Positions 8,297 to 16,154 of a stretch of DNA of 57,032 nucleotides are shown piece after piece. Source of the stretch: an uncultured Chloroflexales bacterium (GTDB lineage Bacteria; Chloroflexota; Chloroflexia; Chloroflexales; Chloroflexaceae). The translations under genes were made by a program, and so were the position numbers. The stretch lies in assembly GCA_937925925.1 (NCBI GenBank), contig CALANA010000203.1, positions 1 to 57,032 of the forward strand, in the 5' to 3' direction. Positions within the stretch are counted from its first letter, which is position 1. Each line of letters begins with the position of its first letter. Below the pieces are notes generated by a model. The model saw only the letters and a list, made by a program, of their open reading frames with translations, did not search any database and had not been told where the DNA came from.

Positions 8297-9454
8297 ATGA
8301 TAACCGTTATTGCCGAAACCGATCATGATACGTTGACCATCCCATCGCTGGAGTGTGTCGAGGAAGCTCGCGAGGTAGCCACGACCCTGGATATGCCGGT
8401 ACACGTGGTGGTACCAGGGCACAACAGTGCCGATCGAGTGGACACACTGGCCGCGCATGGAGCCGACTGCGTCACGCTTGTTGCGCATAGTGCTTTAAGC
8501 CAGTTCAGCGCCGATGGCTGGCTGGCAGCGCTGGAGCCGCTGCTGAGGGACACCGCTCCAGCGCTGATCCTGGCCCCTGCCTCGGGCCATATGCGGGCAT
8601 GGTTGCCGCGCCTGAGCGTGCGCTGGCGCGTGCCGCTGGTGAGCAACTGCCTGCAAATCAGCGCCCGTTCCCCCCACGTTCACCCCCCTGCGGGAGAGGG
8701 GCCAGGAGGGGAAATCACGCTGACGCGACCAACGCACGGCGGTGCATGCCACGAACAGTTGACCTGGCCGGCGACCAGCACGCTGATCGCCACGCTCATC
8801 CCCGGTGTGCGGGGCGTGAGCCAGCCTGATCATCACCGTCAGGCCGAGGTGCGCCACCACACGCCCGATCTGAACGCCGTCGTGATCCGCGACCGCATGC
8901 TCCGCGCACTACCCGCCGATCCGCGCACCGTTGACCTGACCGAGGCTGAGCGCATTGTCGCTGGTGGGCTGGGATGCGGCGGGCCAGAAGGGGTGGCGTT
9001 ATTACAGCGCCTGGCCGACTGCCTGGGTGCGGCGCTCGGAGGCACCCGCGTGATCGCCGATCGCGGCTGGTTGCCCACCGAGCGCTTTATCGGCACAACC
9101 GGTAAGATCGTGGCACCAAAACTGTATATGGCCTTCGGCATTTCTGGCGCGGGCCAGCATATGAGCGGCATAACCGCCAGTGAGACGGTGCTGGTGGTCA
9201 ATACCGACCGTACCGCGCCGCTGTTTAGTATTGCCGACCTGGGGATTGTGGGGGATATGCACCAGATTGTGCGCGCATTACTGGTGCAACTGGGCTATCA
9301 TGAGGACGTAGGTGCCACTCTCGACAGTGTTTCGGCGAATGCTGCGAGCGTGGATCAAGGCGATCCCACCAATGGCGCGCTCTCGCCCGACATGCAACGC
9401 TGGATCGAGGATGCAAAGCGCTGGCGCGAGGCAACACTGGTTGATGTGGGGTAA
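8297..9454 (+). CDS. fixB: Electron transfer flavoprotein alpha subunit (FixB/EtfA)
   Basis: A 385-residue ETF alpha subunit. The N-terminal domain begins MITVIAE. The C-terminal FAD domain shows GWLP, GTTGKIVAPKLY, GISGAGQH, NTD and DLGIVGD, the typical FAD-binding elements. With FixA it forms a heterodimer that passes single electrons to the membrane quinone reductase FixCX. An unusual Pro/Gly-rich stretch at about residues 125-140 (HPPAGEGPGG) is encoded by a GC-rich repeat-like segment near 8670-8715 and looks inserted. The order fixB-fixC-fixX-fixA differs from the usual fixABCX. Confidence 0.92.
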   Translation: MITVIAETDHDTLTIPSLECVEEAREVATTLDMPVHVVVPGHNSADRVDTLAAHGADCVTLVAHSALSQFSADGWLAALEPLLRDTAPALILAPASGHMRAWLPRLSVRWRVPLVSNCLQISARSPHVHPPAGEGPGGEITLTRPTHGGACHEQLTWPATSTLIATLIPGVRGVSQPDHHRQAEVRHHTPDLNAVVIRDRMLRALPADPRTVDLTEAERIVAGGLGCGGPEGVALLQRLADCLGAALGGTRVIADRGWLPTERFIGTTGKIVAPKLYMAFGISGAGQHMSGITASETVLVVNTDRTAPLFSIADLGIVGDMHQIVRALLVQLGYHEDVGATLDSVSANAASVDQGDPTNGALSPDMQRWIEDAKRWREATLVDVG

Positions 9455-9586
9455 CGTTGGCATGGCGGATGCGGGAGGCGCGGCGGCGGCGATTCGACGA
9501 TGCGCAGATACCCCAGGTGTCATCGTCGTGTCGTCGTGTCGTCGCAACGTTGACACGTTTCATTGGTACGAGAGGATAGAGTGCAT

Positions 9587-11089
9587 ATGACTCGGAGAGA
9601 GACAACACGTGTACGCCGGTTATTCAACGGCTTCAACCCGATCGTTCGTGGCAACGGCAACGGTCATCACACTGATCGCCGCTCGCCCGTGGACGGGATA
9701 GCGGGCGGGGCGGAGCGACCAATTTCCTCCCCACAGGAGGGTGGTAGGGAGAGGCCGAGGAGGTCAACACTCAATCCCAGCCGCCCGGAACAATTCGATG
9801 TGATCGTTGTGGGTGCGGGGCCGGCCGGCAGCGCGGCGGCGCTGGTAACCGCACGGGCGGGCCTCAAGGTGCTGCTGCTCGAACGGGGCGAGTATCCGGG
9901 GTCGAAGAATGTCTCCGGCGCGGCGTTGTATGGCAGCGCCATCTTACACGATCTGATCCCGAACTGGTGGGAACAGGCACCGGTCGAGCGCTACATTTGC
10001 CGCCGTATGCTCTCGTTTATGTCGCCCGAAACCTCGGTATCGCTTGACTTCCGTTCCACCACCTACGCCGAGCCACCCTACAACGGCTTCAGCATCCTGC
10101 GTCCGAAGTTTGATCGCTGGTTCGCGGCCCAGGCCGAAGCCGCCGGAGCCTTCTTGCTCAACGCGGCGGTGGTAGACGATGTCTTATGGGATGATGGGCG
10201 CGTGATTGGCGTGCGCGTGCGGCGCGAAGCAGGCGACATTTGCGCCAACGTGGTGATTGCCTGTGATGGCGCGAACTCGTTTCTCGCCAAGAAAGCCGGT
10301 CTGCAGCGCGAGTTCCACACGCACGAGATGTCGCTGGGCGTCAAAGAGGTGATCGGCCTGGACGAGCAGACCATTTGCGAGCGCTTTCAGCTTACCGGTG
10401 GTGAGGGGGTGGCAATCGAGTACCTGGGCGCCATCACGGGCGAGGTGCATGGCGGCGGGTTTCTGTACACTAACCGCGACTCGCTCTCGCTAGGAGTGAT
10501 CGGCCAGATTTCCTCGTTTGTCGAGCATCGTCAGCGCCCGTATGAATTGCTGGAGCGTTTCAAGGCGCATCCCAGCGTTGCACCGTTGGTACGCGGTGGT
10601 ACGTTGCGTGAATACTCGGCGCATATCATTCCCGAAGCCGGGTGGGACATGCTGCCGCAACTCTACACCGATGGCATGCTAGTCGCTGGCGATGCGGCGG
10701 CGCTCTGCTTTGTGGCCGGCCTCTACTTTGAGGGCATCAACTATGCCATTCAGTCGGGCCTGGCCGCCGGCGAGACGGCGATTGCGGCCCATCGCGCCAG
10801 CGATTTCTCGGTGCAGACCCTGGCACGCTACACCGAGCATCTACGCCAGCGCCAGGTGCTGACCGATTTTGAACGCTACCGTCACACGCCGGGCTTTATC
10901 AACAGCGCCCGGTTGCAAAATCTCTATCCCGCCGTCATCGCCCACGGAGCCGAGCGGCTCTTCCGTGTTGATGGCCGGGGCAAGCAGAAACTGCTGCCGA
11001 TTGCATGGGAAACACTGCGCCACTTTGAGTTGAAACCGTTCCAGGTGCTTCAGGATCTATATCGTGCCGGGAGGTCTTTTGGATGGTAA
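9587..11089 (+). CDS. fixC: FixC-type ETF:quinone oxidoreductase flavoprotein
   Basis: The start is the ATG after GAGAGGATAG, giving 500 residues. The conserved domain opens only at about residue 67 with FDVIVVGAGPAGSAA, the dinucleotide site for FAD; GDAAALCFVAG and LYFEGINYA appear near residue 370, as in FixC/ETF-QO. The first ~65 residues are Arg/Gly-rich, partly encoded by a repeat-like GGAGG-rich segment (9710-9770), and are unlike family members. FixC accepts electrons from FixAB and, with FixX, reduces quinone at the membrane. It overlaps fixX by seven bases. Confidence 0.9.
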   Translation: MTRRETTRVRRLFNGFNPIVRGNGNGHHTDRRSPVDGIAGGAERPISSPQEGGRERPRRSTLNPSRPEQFDVIVVGAGPAGSAAALVTARAGLKVLLLERGEYPGSKNVSGAALYGSAILHDLIPNWWEQAPVERYICRRMLSFMSPETSVSLDFRSTTYAEPPYNGFSILRPKFDRWFAAQAEAAGAFLLNAAVVDDVLWDDGRVIGVRVRREAGDICANVVIACDGANSFLAKKAGLQREFHTHEMSLGVKEVIGLDEQTICERFQLTGGEGVAIEYLGAITGEVHGGGFLYTNRDSLSLGVIGQISSFVEHRQRPYELLERFKAHPSVAPLVRGGTLREYSAHIIPEAGWDMLPQLYTDGMLVAGDAAALCFVAGLYFEGINYAIQSGLAAGETAIAAHRASDFSVQTLARYTEHLRQRQVLTDFERYRHTPGFINSARLQNLYPAVIAHGAERLFRVDGRGKQKLLPIAWETLRHFELKPFQVLQDLYRAGRSFGW

Positions 11090-11367
11090 TGACAACCTTT
11101 GAGGAAAAAATACAGACGCCGCGCTTTAAGGTGGATGCCATACCGCATATTGTGGTGCATGCCGAGGTGTGTCACACCTGCTCGGTGCGTGCCTGCGTGT
11201 ATGTCTGTCCGGCGAACCTGTTTGTGCCACTCGATGATGGCGGCATTCTGTTCAATTACGAGGAATGCTTCGAGTGTGGCACCTGTTATATCGCCTGCAA
11301 CGAGGAAGGGGCCATTGAGTGGTCGTACCCCAGAGGCGGCTATGGCGTGACCTTCCGCGAGGCGTAG
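11083..11367 (+). CDS. fixX: FixX-type ferredoxin-like protein
   Basis: A 94-residue ferredoxin-like partner of FixC. Cysteines occur in CHTCSVRACVYVCP and ECFECGTCYIACNEEGAI, consistent with one cluster site plus degenerate positions, as in the C-terminal domain of eukaryotic ETF:ubiquinone oxidoreductase. The start follows GGAGGT by seven bases and overlaps the fixC stop, implying coupled translation and an obligate complex. Confidence 0.92.
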   Translation: MVMTTFEEKIQTPRFKVDAIPHIVVHAEVCHTCSVRACVYVCPANLFVPLDDGGILFNYEECFECGTCYIACNEEGAIEWSYPRGGYGVTFREA

Positions 11368-11380
11368 GGAGGAGCGAACG

Positions 11381-12283
11381 ATGCGTATCGCTGTCTGTGT
11401 GAAATATGTGCCCGACCCGAAGACCGTTGAAGTCGATCCGCTCACGGGTGCGATAGACGGCAGTCGTCTGCTCTCTATCATCAACCCGGCTGATGCTGGT
11501 GCGTTGGAGCTAGCGTTGCAGATGCGTGGTTCCGGCGACACTGTTCAGGTGCTGACGGTCGGGCCGCCAGAGGCTGCGGCGGCGCTCCGTGAGGCGCTGG
11601 CGGTGGGTGTTGATCATGTCGAGCGGCTGTGGGATGCCACCCGGCCCACAACGCATCCGGTACGCACGGCGCTGTTGCTCGCGGCAGCACTGCGTTCTCC
11701 CACCTCCACCGGCCTCCCCACGCTAGAGGGGGCGATGCCCGACCTGGTGCTGTGCGGGGCACGCAGCACCGATCAGGGCAGTGGCCTGGTGCCGACGCTG
11801 CTGGCGGAATACCTGGACTGGCCAGTGGTCACCGATGTGACGCACGTGACCCATGATGGGGCGGTGGCACGGGTGCAGTGCCGCCTGGAGCGGGGTGCCC
11901 GCGCCGAGGTGGAGGTGACCCTGCCGTGTGTGCTGGGGCTGGAGCCGGGCATCGCACGCCTGCGCCACGCCAGCCTGACCGGTCTCATGGCGGCGCAGCG
12001 GGCAGCGATTCCGGCCCGTGATGCGGTTGACCTGGGGGTGACTGCTGCCGATCGGGATGTTCCCGTACCGACGTTGGAAGCCGTACTGCCGCCACGCCCG
12101 CGCCCACGTGCCATGCGTATGCCCGATAGTAGCCAGGCACCGCACGAGCGGATCGGTCAGATCCTCTCTGCCGGTGTGGCGCGGAAGTCAGGGCAGATCC
12201 TGGAGGGGCCACCCGACCAGATGGCGGCCGCGATCATCACCTTTCTGCGCGAGCGGGGATTGCTGATGGAGACAGGGACGTAG
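11381..12283 (+). CDS. fixA: Electron transfer flavoprotein beta subunit (FixA/EtfB)
   Basis: A 300-residue ETF beta subunit. It opens MRIAVCVKYVPDPKTVEVDP, as in the family, followed by ADAGALELAL, LTVGP and the nucleotide-loop segment LCGARSTDQGSGLVP. FixA pairs with FixB and holds AMP or a second FAD. Whether this pair bifurcates electrons cannot be settled by eye. GGAGGAGCG precedes the start, and only 13 bases separate it from fixX. Confidence 0.93.
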   Translation: MRIAVCVKYVPDPKTVEVDPLTGAIDGSRLLSIINPADAGALELALQMRGSGDTVQVLTVGPPEAAAALREALAVGVDHVERLWDATRPTTHPVRTALLLAAALRSPTSTGLPTLEGAMPDLVLCGARSTDQGSGLVPTLLAEYLDWPVVTDVTHVTHDGAVARVQCRLERGARAEVEVTLPCVLGLEPGIARLRHASLTGLMAAQRAAIPARDAVDLGVTAADRDVPVPTLEAVLPPRPRPRAMRMPDSSQAPHERIGQILSAGVARKSGQILEGPPDQMAAAIITFLRERGLLMETGT

Positions 12284-12289
12284 TCGGGT

Positions 12290-12465
12290 TCCACCGCAGA
12301 CAACGCAGAGAAACGCAGAGGGGATCGGGGATATGGGCGACGTGGCGTGCGAAGACGCGAAGAGGCGAGGACGCGAGGACGCGAAGGAAGATGCGAAGAC
12401 ACGAAGACACGAAGACGCGAAGACGCCTCGCGCATCCGCGCATCCGCACGTCTTCGGATCTTCCC
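12290..12465. repeat. CGCAGAG and GAAGACGCGA arrays at the fixA-mftE junction
   Basis: A CCGCAGACAACGCAGAG-type unit is followed by GACGCGAAGA units and then CGCATCCGCGCATCC. The array reads into the annotated 5' end of mftE. A CCGCAGAGGGGCGCAGAG unit of the same kind ends the window (57015-57032). Confidence 0.8.
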
Positions 12466-13226
12466 ATCCGGCGCAACGGCGGTTGGCGGAGATGACCTGG
12501 CCGGAGGTGGCGGAAGCGGTTGCGGCGGGGGCAACGACGGTGATTCTGCCACTGGGCGCAACGGAGCAGCACGGCCCGCATCTGCCGCTGGGCACGGACA
12601 CCTTCCGCGCCACGGCGCTGGCCGAACGCCTGCTCGCGCTGCTGCCTGACGCGCTGCTGGCTCCGACGCTTCCCATCGGCTGCTCCGACGAACATACGGG
12701 CTTCGCTGGCCTCCTGAGCCTCAACACCGATACCCTGGTGTGCATCGTGGTTGACTGCGCCCGGCGTATGGCCGCCTGGGGCGTGCAGCGGTTGGTGCTA
12801 CTCTCGGCCCACGGCGGCAACACGGATGCGCTGGCACTCGCCGTGGAACGGCTCCACCACGAGGTGCCCACCTTGCGCATCTGGCCGTCGTTAGCCACAC
12901 TCCAGCGTGATGGTGATAGTATCAACGCGGCACGGCTCCGTATTGCCCGCACCGACGGCATTGCGCCGGAAGCAGTCGGCATACATGCGGGCGAGGGCGA
13001 AACGTCGGAGATGCTGCACCTGCGCCCGGATCTGGTGCGGCAGGCGCAGCGACAACCCGGCTACTGCGGCGACATAACCGCGATCATGCCCCGTCTCCGC
13101 ACCGCTGGCCTGCGCCCGGTCACACCCAGCGGCGTCCTCGGCGACCCCACCGCCGCCGACGCCGCACGCGGCGCACGCTACCTGGACGCTGATGCTGCGG
13201 CGATTGCGGCAGTGTTGGACTGGTAG
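12333..13226 (+). CDS. mftE: Creatininase-family peptidase MftE
   Basis: MftE is the metal-dependent peptidase that removes the C-terminal Val-Tyr unit of processed MftA. Creatininase-fold ligands are visible: TEQHGPHLPLGTD, SAHGGNTD and HAGEGETS. The conserved part starts at about residue 48 (RRLAEMTWPEV). The preceding ~45 residues are Lys/Arg/Glu-rich and come from the repeat array, so the true start is uncertain; ATG 12492 is the in-frame alternative and would give 244 residues. Other creatininase-family amidohydrolases cannot be excluded, but linkage to mftC favours MftE. Confidence 0.85.
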   Translation: MGDVACEDAKRRGREDAKEDAKTRRHEDAKTPRASAHPHVFGSSHPAQRRLAEMTWPEVAEAVAAGATTVILPLGATEQHGPHLPLGTDTFRATALAERLLALLPDALLAPTLPIGCSDEHTGFAGLLSLNTDTLVCIVVDCARRMAAWGVQRLVLLSAHGGNTDALALAVERLHHEVPTLRIWPSLATLQRDGDSINAARLRIARTDGIAPEAVGIHAGEGETSEMLHLRPDLVRQAQRQPGYCGDITAIMPRLRTAGLRPVTPSGVLGDPTAADAARGARYLDADAAAIAAVLDW

Positions 13227-13253
13227 CATATGAGAACGGTGGTACGGTGGAAT

Positions 13254-13276
13254 GGTGGAAGGGAATCGTCATATGC
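13254..13276 (+). repeat. Upstream copy of a 23-bp direct repeat carrying an RBS and ATG
   Basis: GGTGGAAGGGAATCGTCATA plus TGC here is identical to 13401-13423, the initiation region of the next radical SAM gene. A further ATGCGATCAC follows at 13281-13290 and again at 13420-13429. The leader therefore contains a near-duplicate of the translation start. Confidence 0.9.
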
Positions 13277-13280
13277 AATT

Positions 13281-13373
13281 ATGCGATCACTCTGCTATAA
13301 TGAGGTCAAGGTTTTGAAGAAGTGCAGTTGGTATGGTGGAAAGGTATCACTCTCTATGCAACCACCTTGTTAG
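13281..13373 (+). CDS. Possible 30-residue leader ORF before the radical SAM pair
   Basis: From ATG 13281 the frame is open for 30 codons and begins MRSLC, ending MQPPC, with four Cys in total. It shares its first three codons with the downstream radical SAM gene because of the duplicated start region. It could be a small precursor or leader peptide, or simply a by-product of the duplication. The extended -10-like sequence at 13293-13301 lies inside it, which argues against translation from that promoter. It lacks the CGVY-like end of MftA. Confidence 0.2.
   Translation: MRSLCYNEVKVLKKCSWYGGKVSLSMQPPC
13293..13301 (+). promoter_or_regulatory. Possible extended -10 promoter of the radical SAM/GH3 operon
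   Basis: TGCTATAAT is a consensus extended -10 element (TGN-TATAAT) about 120 bases before the radical SAM start. The hexamer 17 bases upstream (ATGCAA) is a poor -35, which extended -10 promoters tolerate. Confidence 0.4.
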
Positions 13374-13419
13374 CTCTATCATAACGAACTGACTGACTGA
13401 GGTGGAAGGGAATCGTCAT

Positions 13420-14775
13420 ATGCGATCACACCTGAACCAGCACTCCATCCGCCCGGTGCAGATTGCGCTGATCTCGCCGCGTGGCCCACTCTACCGACAC
13501 CGGAGCGGCATCTGGAAAAAGTCCCTGCGGTATGCACCGCTCACCTTGACCACACTGGCGGCCCTGATACCCCCGGAAGTACCAACGCGCATTACCCTGA
13601 TTGACGAAGGGATCACGGATACCGATCTCGATCTCCAGGCCGACCTGATTGGTATTAGCGCCATTACCGGTACTGCGCCGCGTTCCTATGAACTGGCCGA
13701 TCATTTCCGTCGGCGCGGAATCCCGGTGGTGCTAGGTGGTGTCCATCCGACGCTGATGCCTGACGAGGCGGCTCAGCATGCAGATGCGGTTGTTGTCGGC
13801 TATGCCGAACAAACGTGGCCGCAACTGGTACGGGACTTTGTGGGTGGCACGATGCGGGCGCGCTATGTACAAGGACGCGATCTGAGTCTGGCGCACCTGC
13901 CTCGTCCCCGTCGTGATTTGCTGCCTGCCAGTCGGTATACAACGATGCATACGGTTGAGGCAACACGGGGCTGTATCCACCACTGTGATTTCTGCGTGGT
14001 ACCGACGGCCTGGGGTCGCCCGCTCCAGCACCCGGTGGCCGAGGTGATTGATGATATTCGTCACATGCGTGCCCGACAGATCGCGTTTCTTGATCTTAAT
14101 CTGATAGCCGACCTGAACTATGCGCGTGAACTCTTTACGGCACTGATACCGCTCAAGATCACGTGGGGTGGTCTGGCGACCACAACGATTGCCTGGGATG
14201 ACGATCTGCTCGATCTGGCGGCACGCAGTGGCTGCCGAGGCTTGCTGCTCGGTTTTGAGTCCCTCTCACAAACGGCACTCCAGCAGACAGGCAAGGGTTT
14301 TAATCGACGCAAAGATTATCACTACGTCGTGCAGCAGTTGCACGAACGCAATATTGCGATTATGGGCTGTTTTGTATTTGGGTTCGACACTGATACTGAA
14401 GAAACATTTGCCGAGACCGTCGATTTTGTCCTTGAGGCCAACATTGATTTACCGCGTTATGCCATTTTGACGCCATTTCCCACCACACCGCTCTATCAAC
14501 GGCTCAAAGCCGAGGGACGTATCCTGACCGAAGATTGGAGCCTCTATGATGGGCAACATGTCGTGCATCAACCCCTCCAGCTTGATCCCGTGGCGCTCCT
14601 GCGGGGCACCGAGTGGGCCTGGAAGCGTACGTATAGCTGGCGTTCCATAGCACAACGATTGGCTGGCTCGCGCACGCAACTGCTCGTTGCTCTTCCCGCC
14701 AACCTGGGCTATCGCTTCTATGCCTACCATTTGTCCCAGTTTTACACCTGTGACTGGCTTTCGCAGAAGGTATAG
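13420..14775 (+). CDS. B12-binding radical SAM protein 1
   Basis: The start is the ATG eight bases after GGAAGGGA, giving 451 residues. Residues ~12-145 form a cobalamin-binding domain (LIDEG, IGISAITGTA, VVLGGVHPTLMPDEA) without the DxHxxG lower-ligand motif, as in BchE-like class B enzymes. The radical SAM core carries CIHHCDFC near residue 187, then LLGFESL and GFDTDTEETF. Such enzymes typically methylate or cyclise unactivated carbons, but the substrate is unknown. It is a clear paralogue of the next gene, two bases downstream. Confidence 0.88.
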   Translation: MRSHLNQHSIRPVQIALISPRGPLYRHRSGIWKKSLRYAPLTLTTLAALIPPEVPTRITLIDEGITDTDLDLQADLIGISAITGTAPRSYELADHFRRRGIPVVLGGVHPTLMPDEAAQHADAVVVGYAEQTWPQLVRDFVGGTMRARYVQGRDLSLAHLPRPRRDLLPASRYTTMHTVEATRGCIHHCDFCVVPTAWGRPLQHPVAEVIDDIRHMRARQIAFLDLNLIADLNYARELFTALIPLKITWGGLATTTIAWDDDLLDLAARSGCRGLLLGFESLSQTALQQTGKGFNRRKDYHYVVQQLHERNIAIMGCFVFGFDTDTEETFAETVDFVLEANIDLPRYAILTPFPTTPLYQRLKAEGRILTEDWSLYDGQHVVHQPLQLDPVALLRGTEWAWKRTYSWRSIAQRLAGSRTQLLVALPANLGYRFYAYHLSQFYTCDWLSQKV

Positions 14776-14777
14776 GT

Positions 14778-16154
14778 ATGCGCGTAACGTTGATCCATCC
14801 TTGCATGGGACGACGGATTGGTCAACCCTACATTCGGAGCTGGCAGATGGAGCCGCTCGCACCTGCAGTCCTGGCCGGGCTGACGCCGCCGGATGTACGA
14901 GTGCGTTTCTATGATGACCGGATGGAACCGATCCCCTACGATGAGCCAACCGATCTGGTCGCCATGAGCGTGGAGACCTATACCGCAAAGCGGGCCTATC
15001 AGATCGCCTCTGCATATCGGCGGCGCGGAGTACCGGTGGTGATGGGCGGCTTTCACCCGACGCTGGTACCAGAGGAAGCTCAGCAGTATGCCGAGGCGAT
15101 TGTGATCGGCGAGGCCGAGACTCTCTGGCCCCAGGTGCTGGCTGATGCGCAGCAACAACGGTTGCGTCCAGTCTATCGTCAGGCGCACCGGCCCGCACTG
15201 GCCGGCCTTCGACTGGATCGCCGGATTTTTGCCGGCAAGCGCTATCTGCCGATCGGTCTGGTTGAAGCCGGGCGCGGCTGTCATTTCCGTTGTGAGTTCT
15301 GTGCGATCCAATCCTATTTTGGTGGTACCCAGACCCGCCGTCCCATTGATGACATTCTGGCCGAAATCCGGCAGATCAACCAGCAGTTGATCTTCTTTGT
15401 GGACGACAACATCACCTGCAATATGGACGAGGCCAAAGCTTTTTTTCGGGCCCTGATTCCGTTAAAGATCCGCTGGGTTAGTCAGGCCAGCATCAATGCT
15501 GCCCACGATGAAGAGTTTTTGCACCTGCTCAGGGCCAGTGGTTGCCAGGGTTTACTGATTGGCTTTGAAACGCTCAATCCTGATAATCTGAAGCGGATGC
15601 ACAAAGGGTTTAACACCATGCACGGTGGCTATGAAGTGGCTTTGGCCAACCTGCGCCGTTATGGTATTCGGCTCTATGTCACCTTCATTCTGGGCTACGA
15701 TGACGATCAGAGCGACACCTTCCGCGAGACGCTAGACTTCGCGATACGGCACAGATTCTATATGGTTGCCTTTAACCATCTAACGCCCTTTCCTGGTACG
15801 CCGCTCTATGCGCGGCTCAAGCAAGAGGGACGGTTGCTCTACGATCCATGGTGGCTGCATCCCGACTACCGGTATGGCATGGTGCCATTTGTGCCACGGG
15901 GGATGAGCGCGACCCAGGTTGAGCAGCGTTGTGTCCAGGCCCGTACCGCCTTCTACAGCCTGCCATCACTATTGCGCCGTTCGTTGGATTTCCAGGTCAA
16001 CAGCCGCAATTTTTTGATGTGGTCACATTTCTTTGTGATCAACACGCTGATGCGCCGCGAGGTACTCCAGCGCAAAAGTTTTCCGCTGGGAGACGAAGCG
16101 TTTTGTGGTGAGTTGCTGAAAGTCAGAGGGCAGCGAGATGGACTGTACGTTTGA
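14778..16154 (+). CDS. B12-binding radical SAM protein 2
   Basis: A 458-residue paralogue of the previous protein. It has a cobalamin-domain signature (FYDDRMEPIPYDEPTDLVAM, VVMGGFHPTLVPEEA), the SAM cluster motif CHFRCEFC, then FFVDDNITCN, GLLIGFETLN and LGYDDDQSDTFRETLD. The ~100-residue C-terminal tail has several aromatic residues. The two enzymes could act in series on one substrate or as a heterodimer. It overlaps the next gene by 17 bases. Confidence 0.88.
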   Translation: MRVTLIHPCMGRRIGQPYIRSWQMEPLAPAVLAGLTPPDVRVRFYDDRMEPIPYDEPTDLVAMSVETYTAKRAYQIASAYRRRGVPVVMGGFHPTLVPEEAQQYAEAIVIGEAETLWPQVLADAQQQRLRPVYRQAHRPALAGLRLDRRIFAGKRYLPIGLVEAGRGCHFRCEFCAIQSYFGGTQTRRPIDDILAEIRQINQQLIFFVDDNITCNMDEAKAFFRALIPLKIRWVSQASINAAHDEEFLHLLRASGCQGLLIGFETLNPDNLKRMHKGFNTMHGGYEVALANLRRYGIRLYVTFILGYDDDQSDTFRETLDFAIRHRFYMVAFNHLTPFPGTPLYARLKQEGRLLYDPWWLHPDYRYGMVPFVPRGMSATQVEQRCVQARTAFYSLPSLLRRSLDFQVNSRNFLMWSHFFVINTLMRREVLQRKSFPLGDEAFCGELLKVRGQRDGLYV

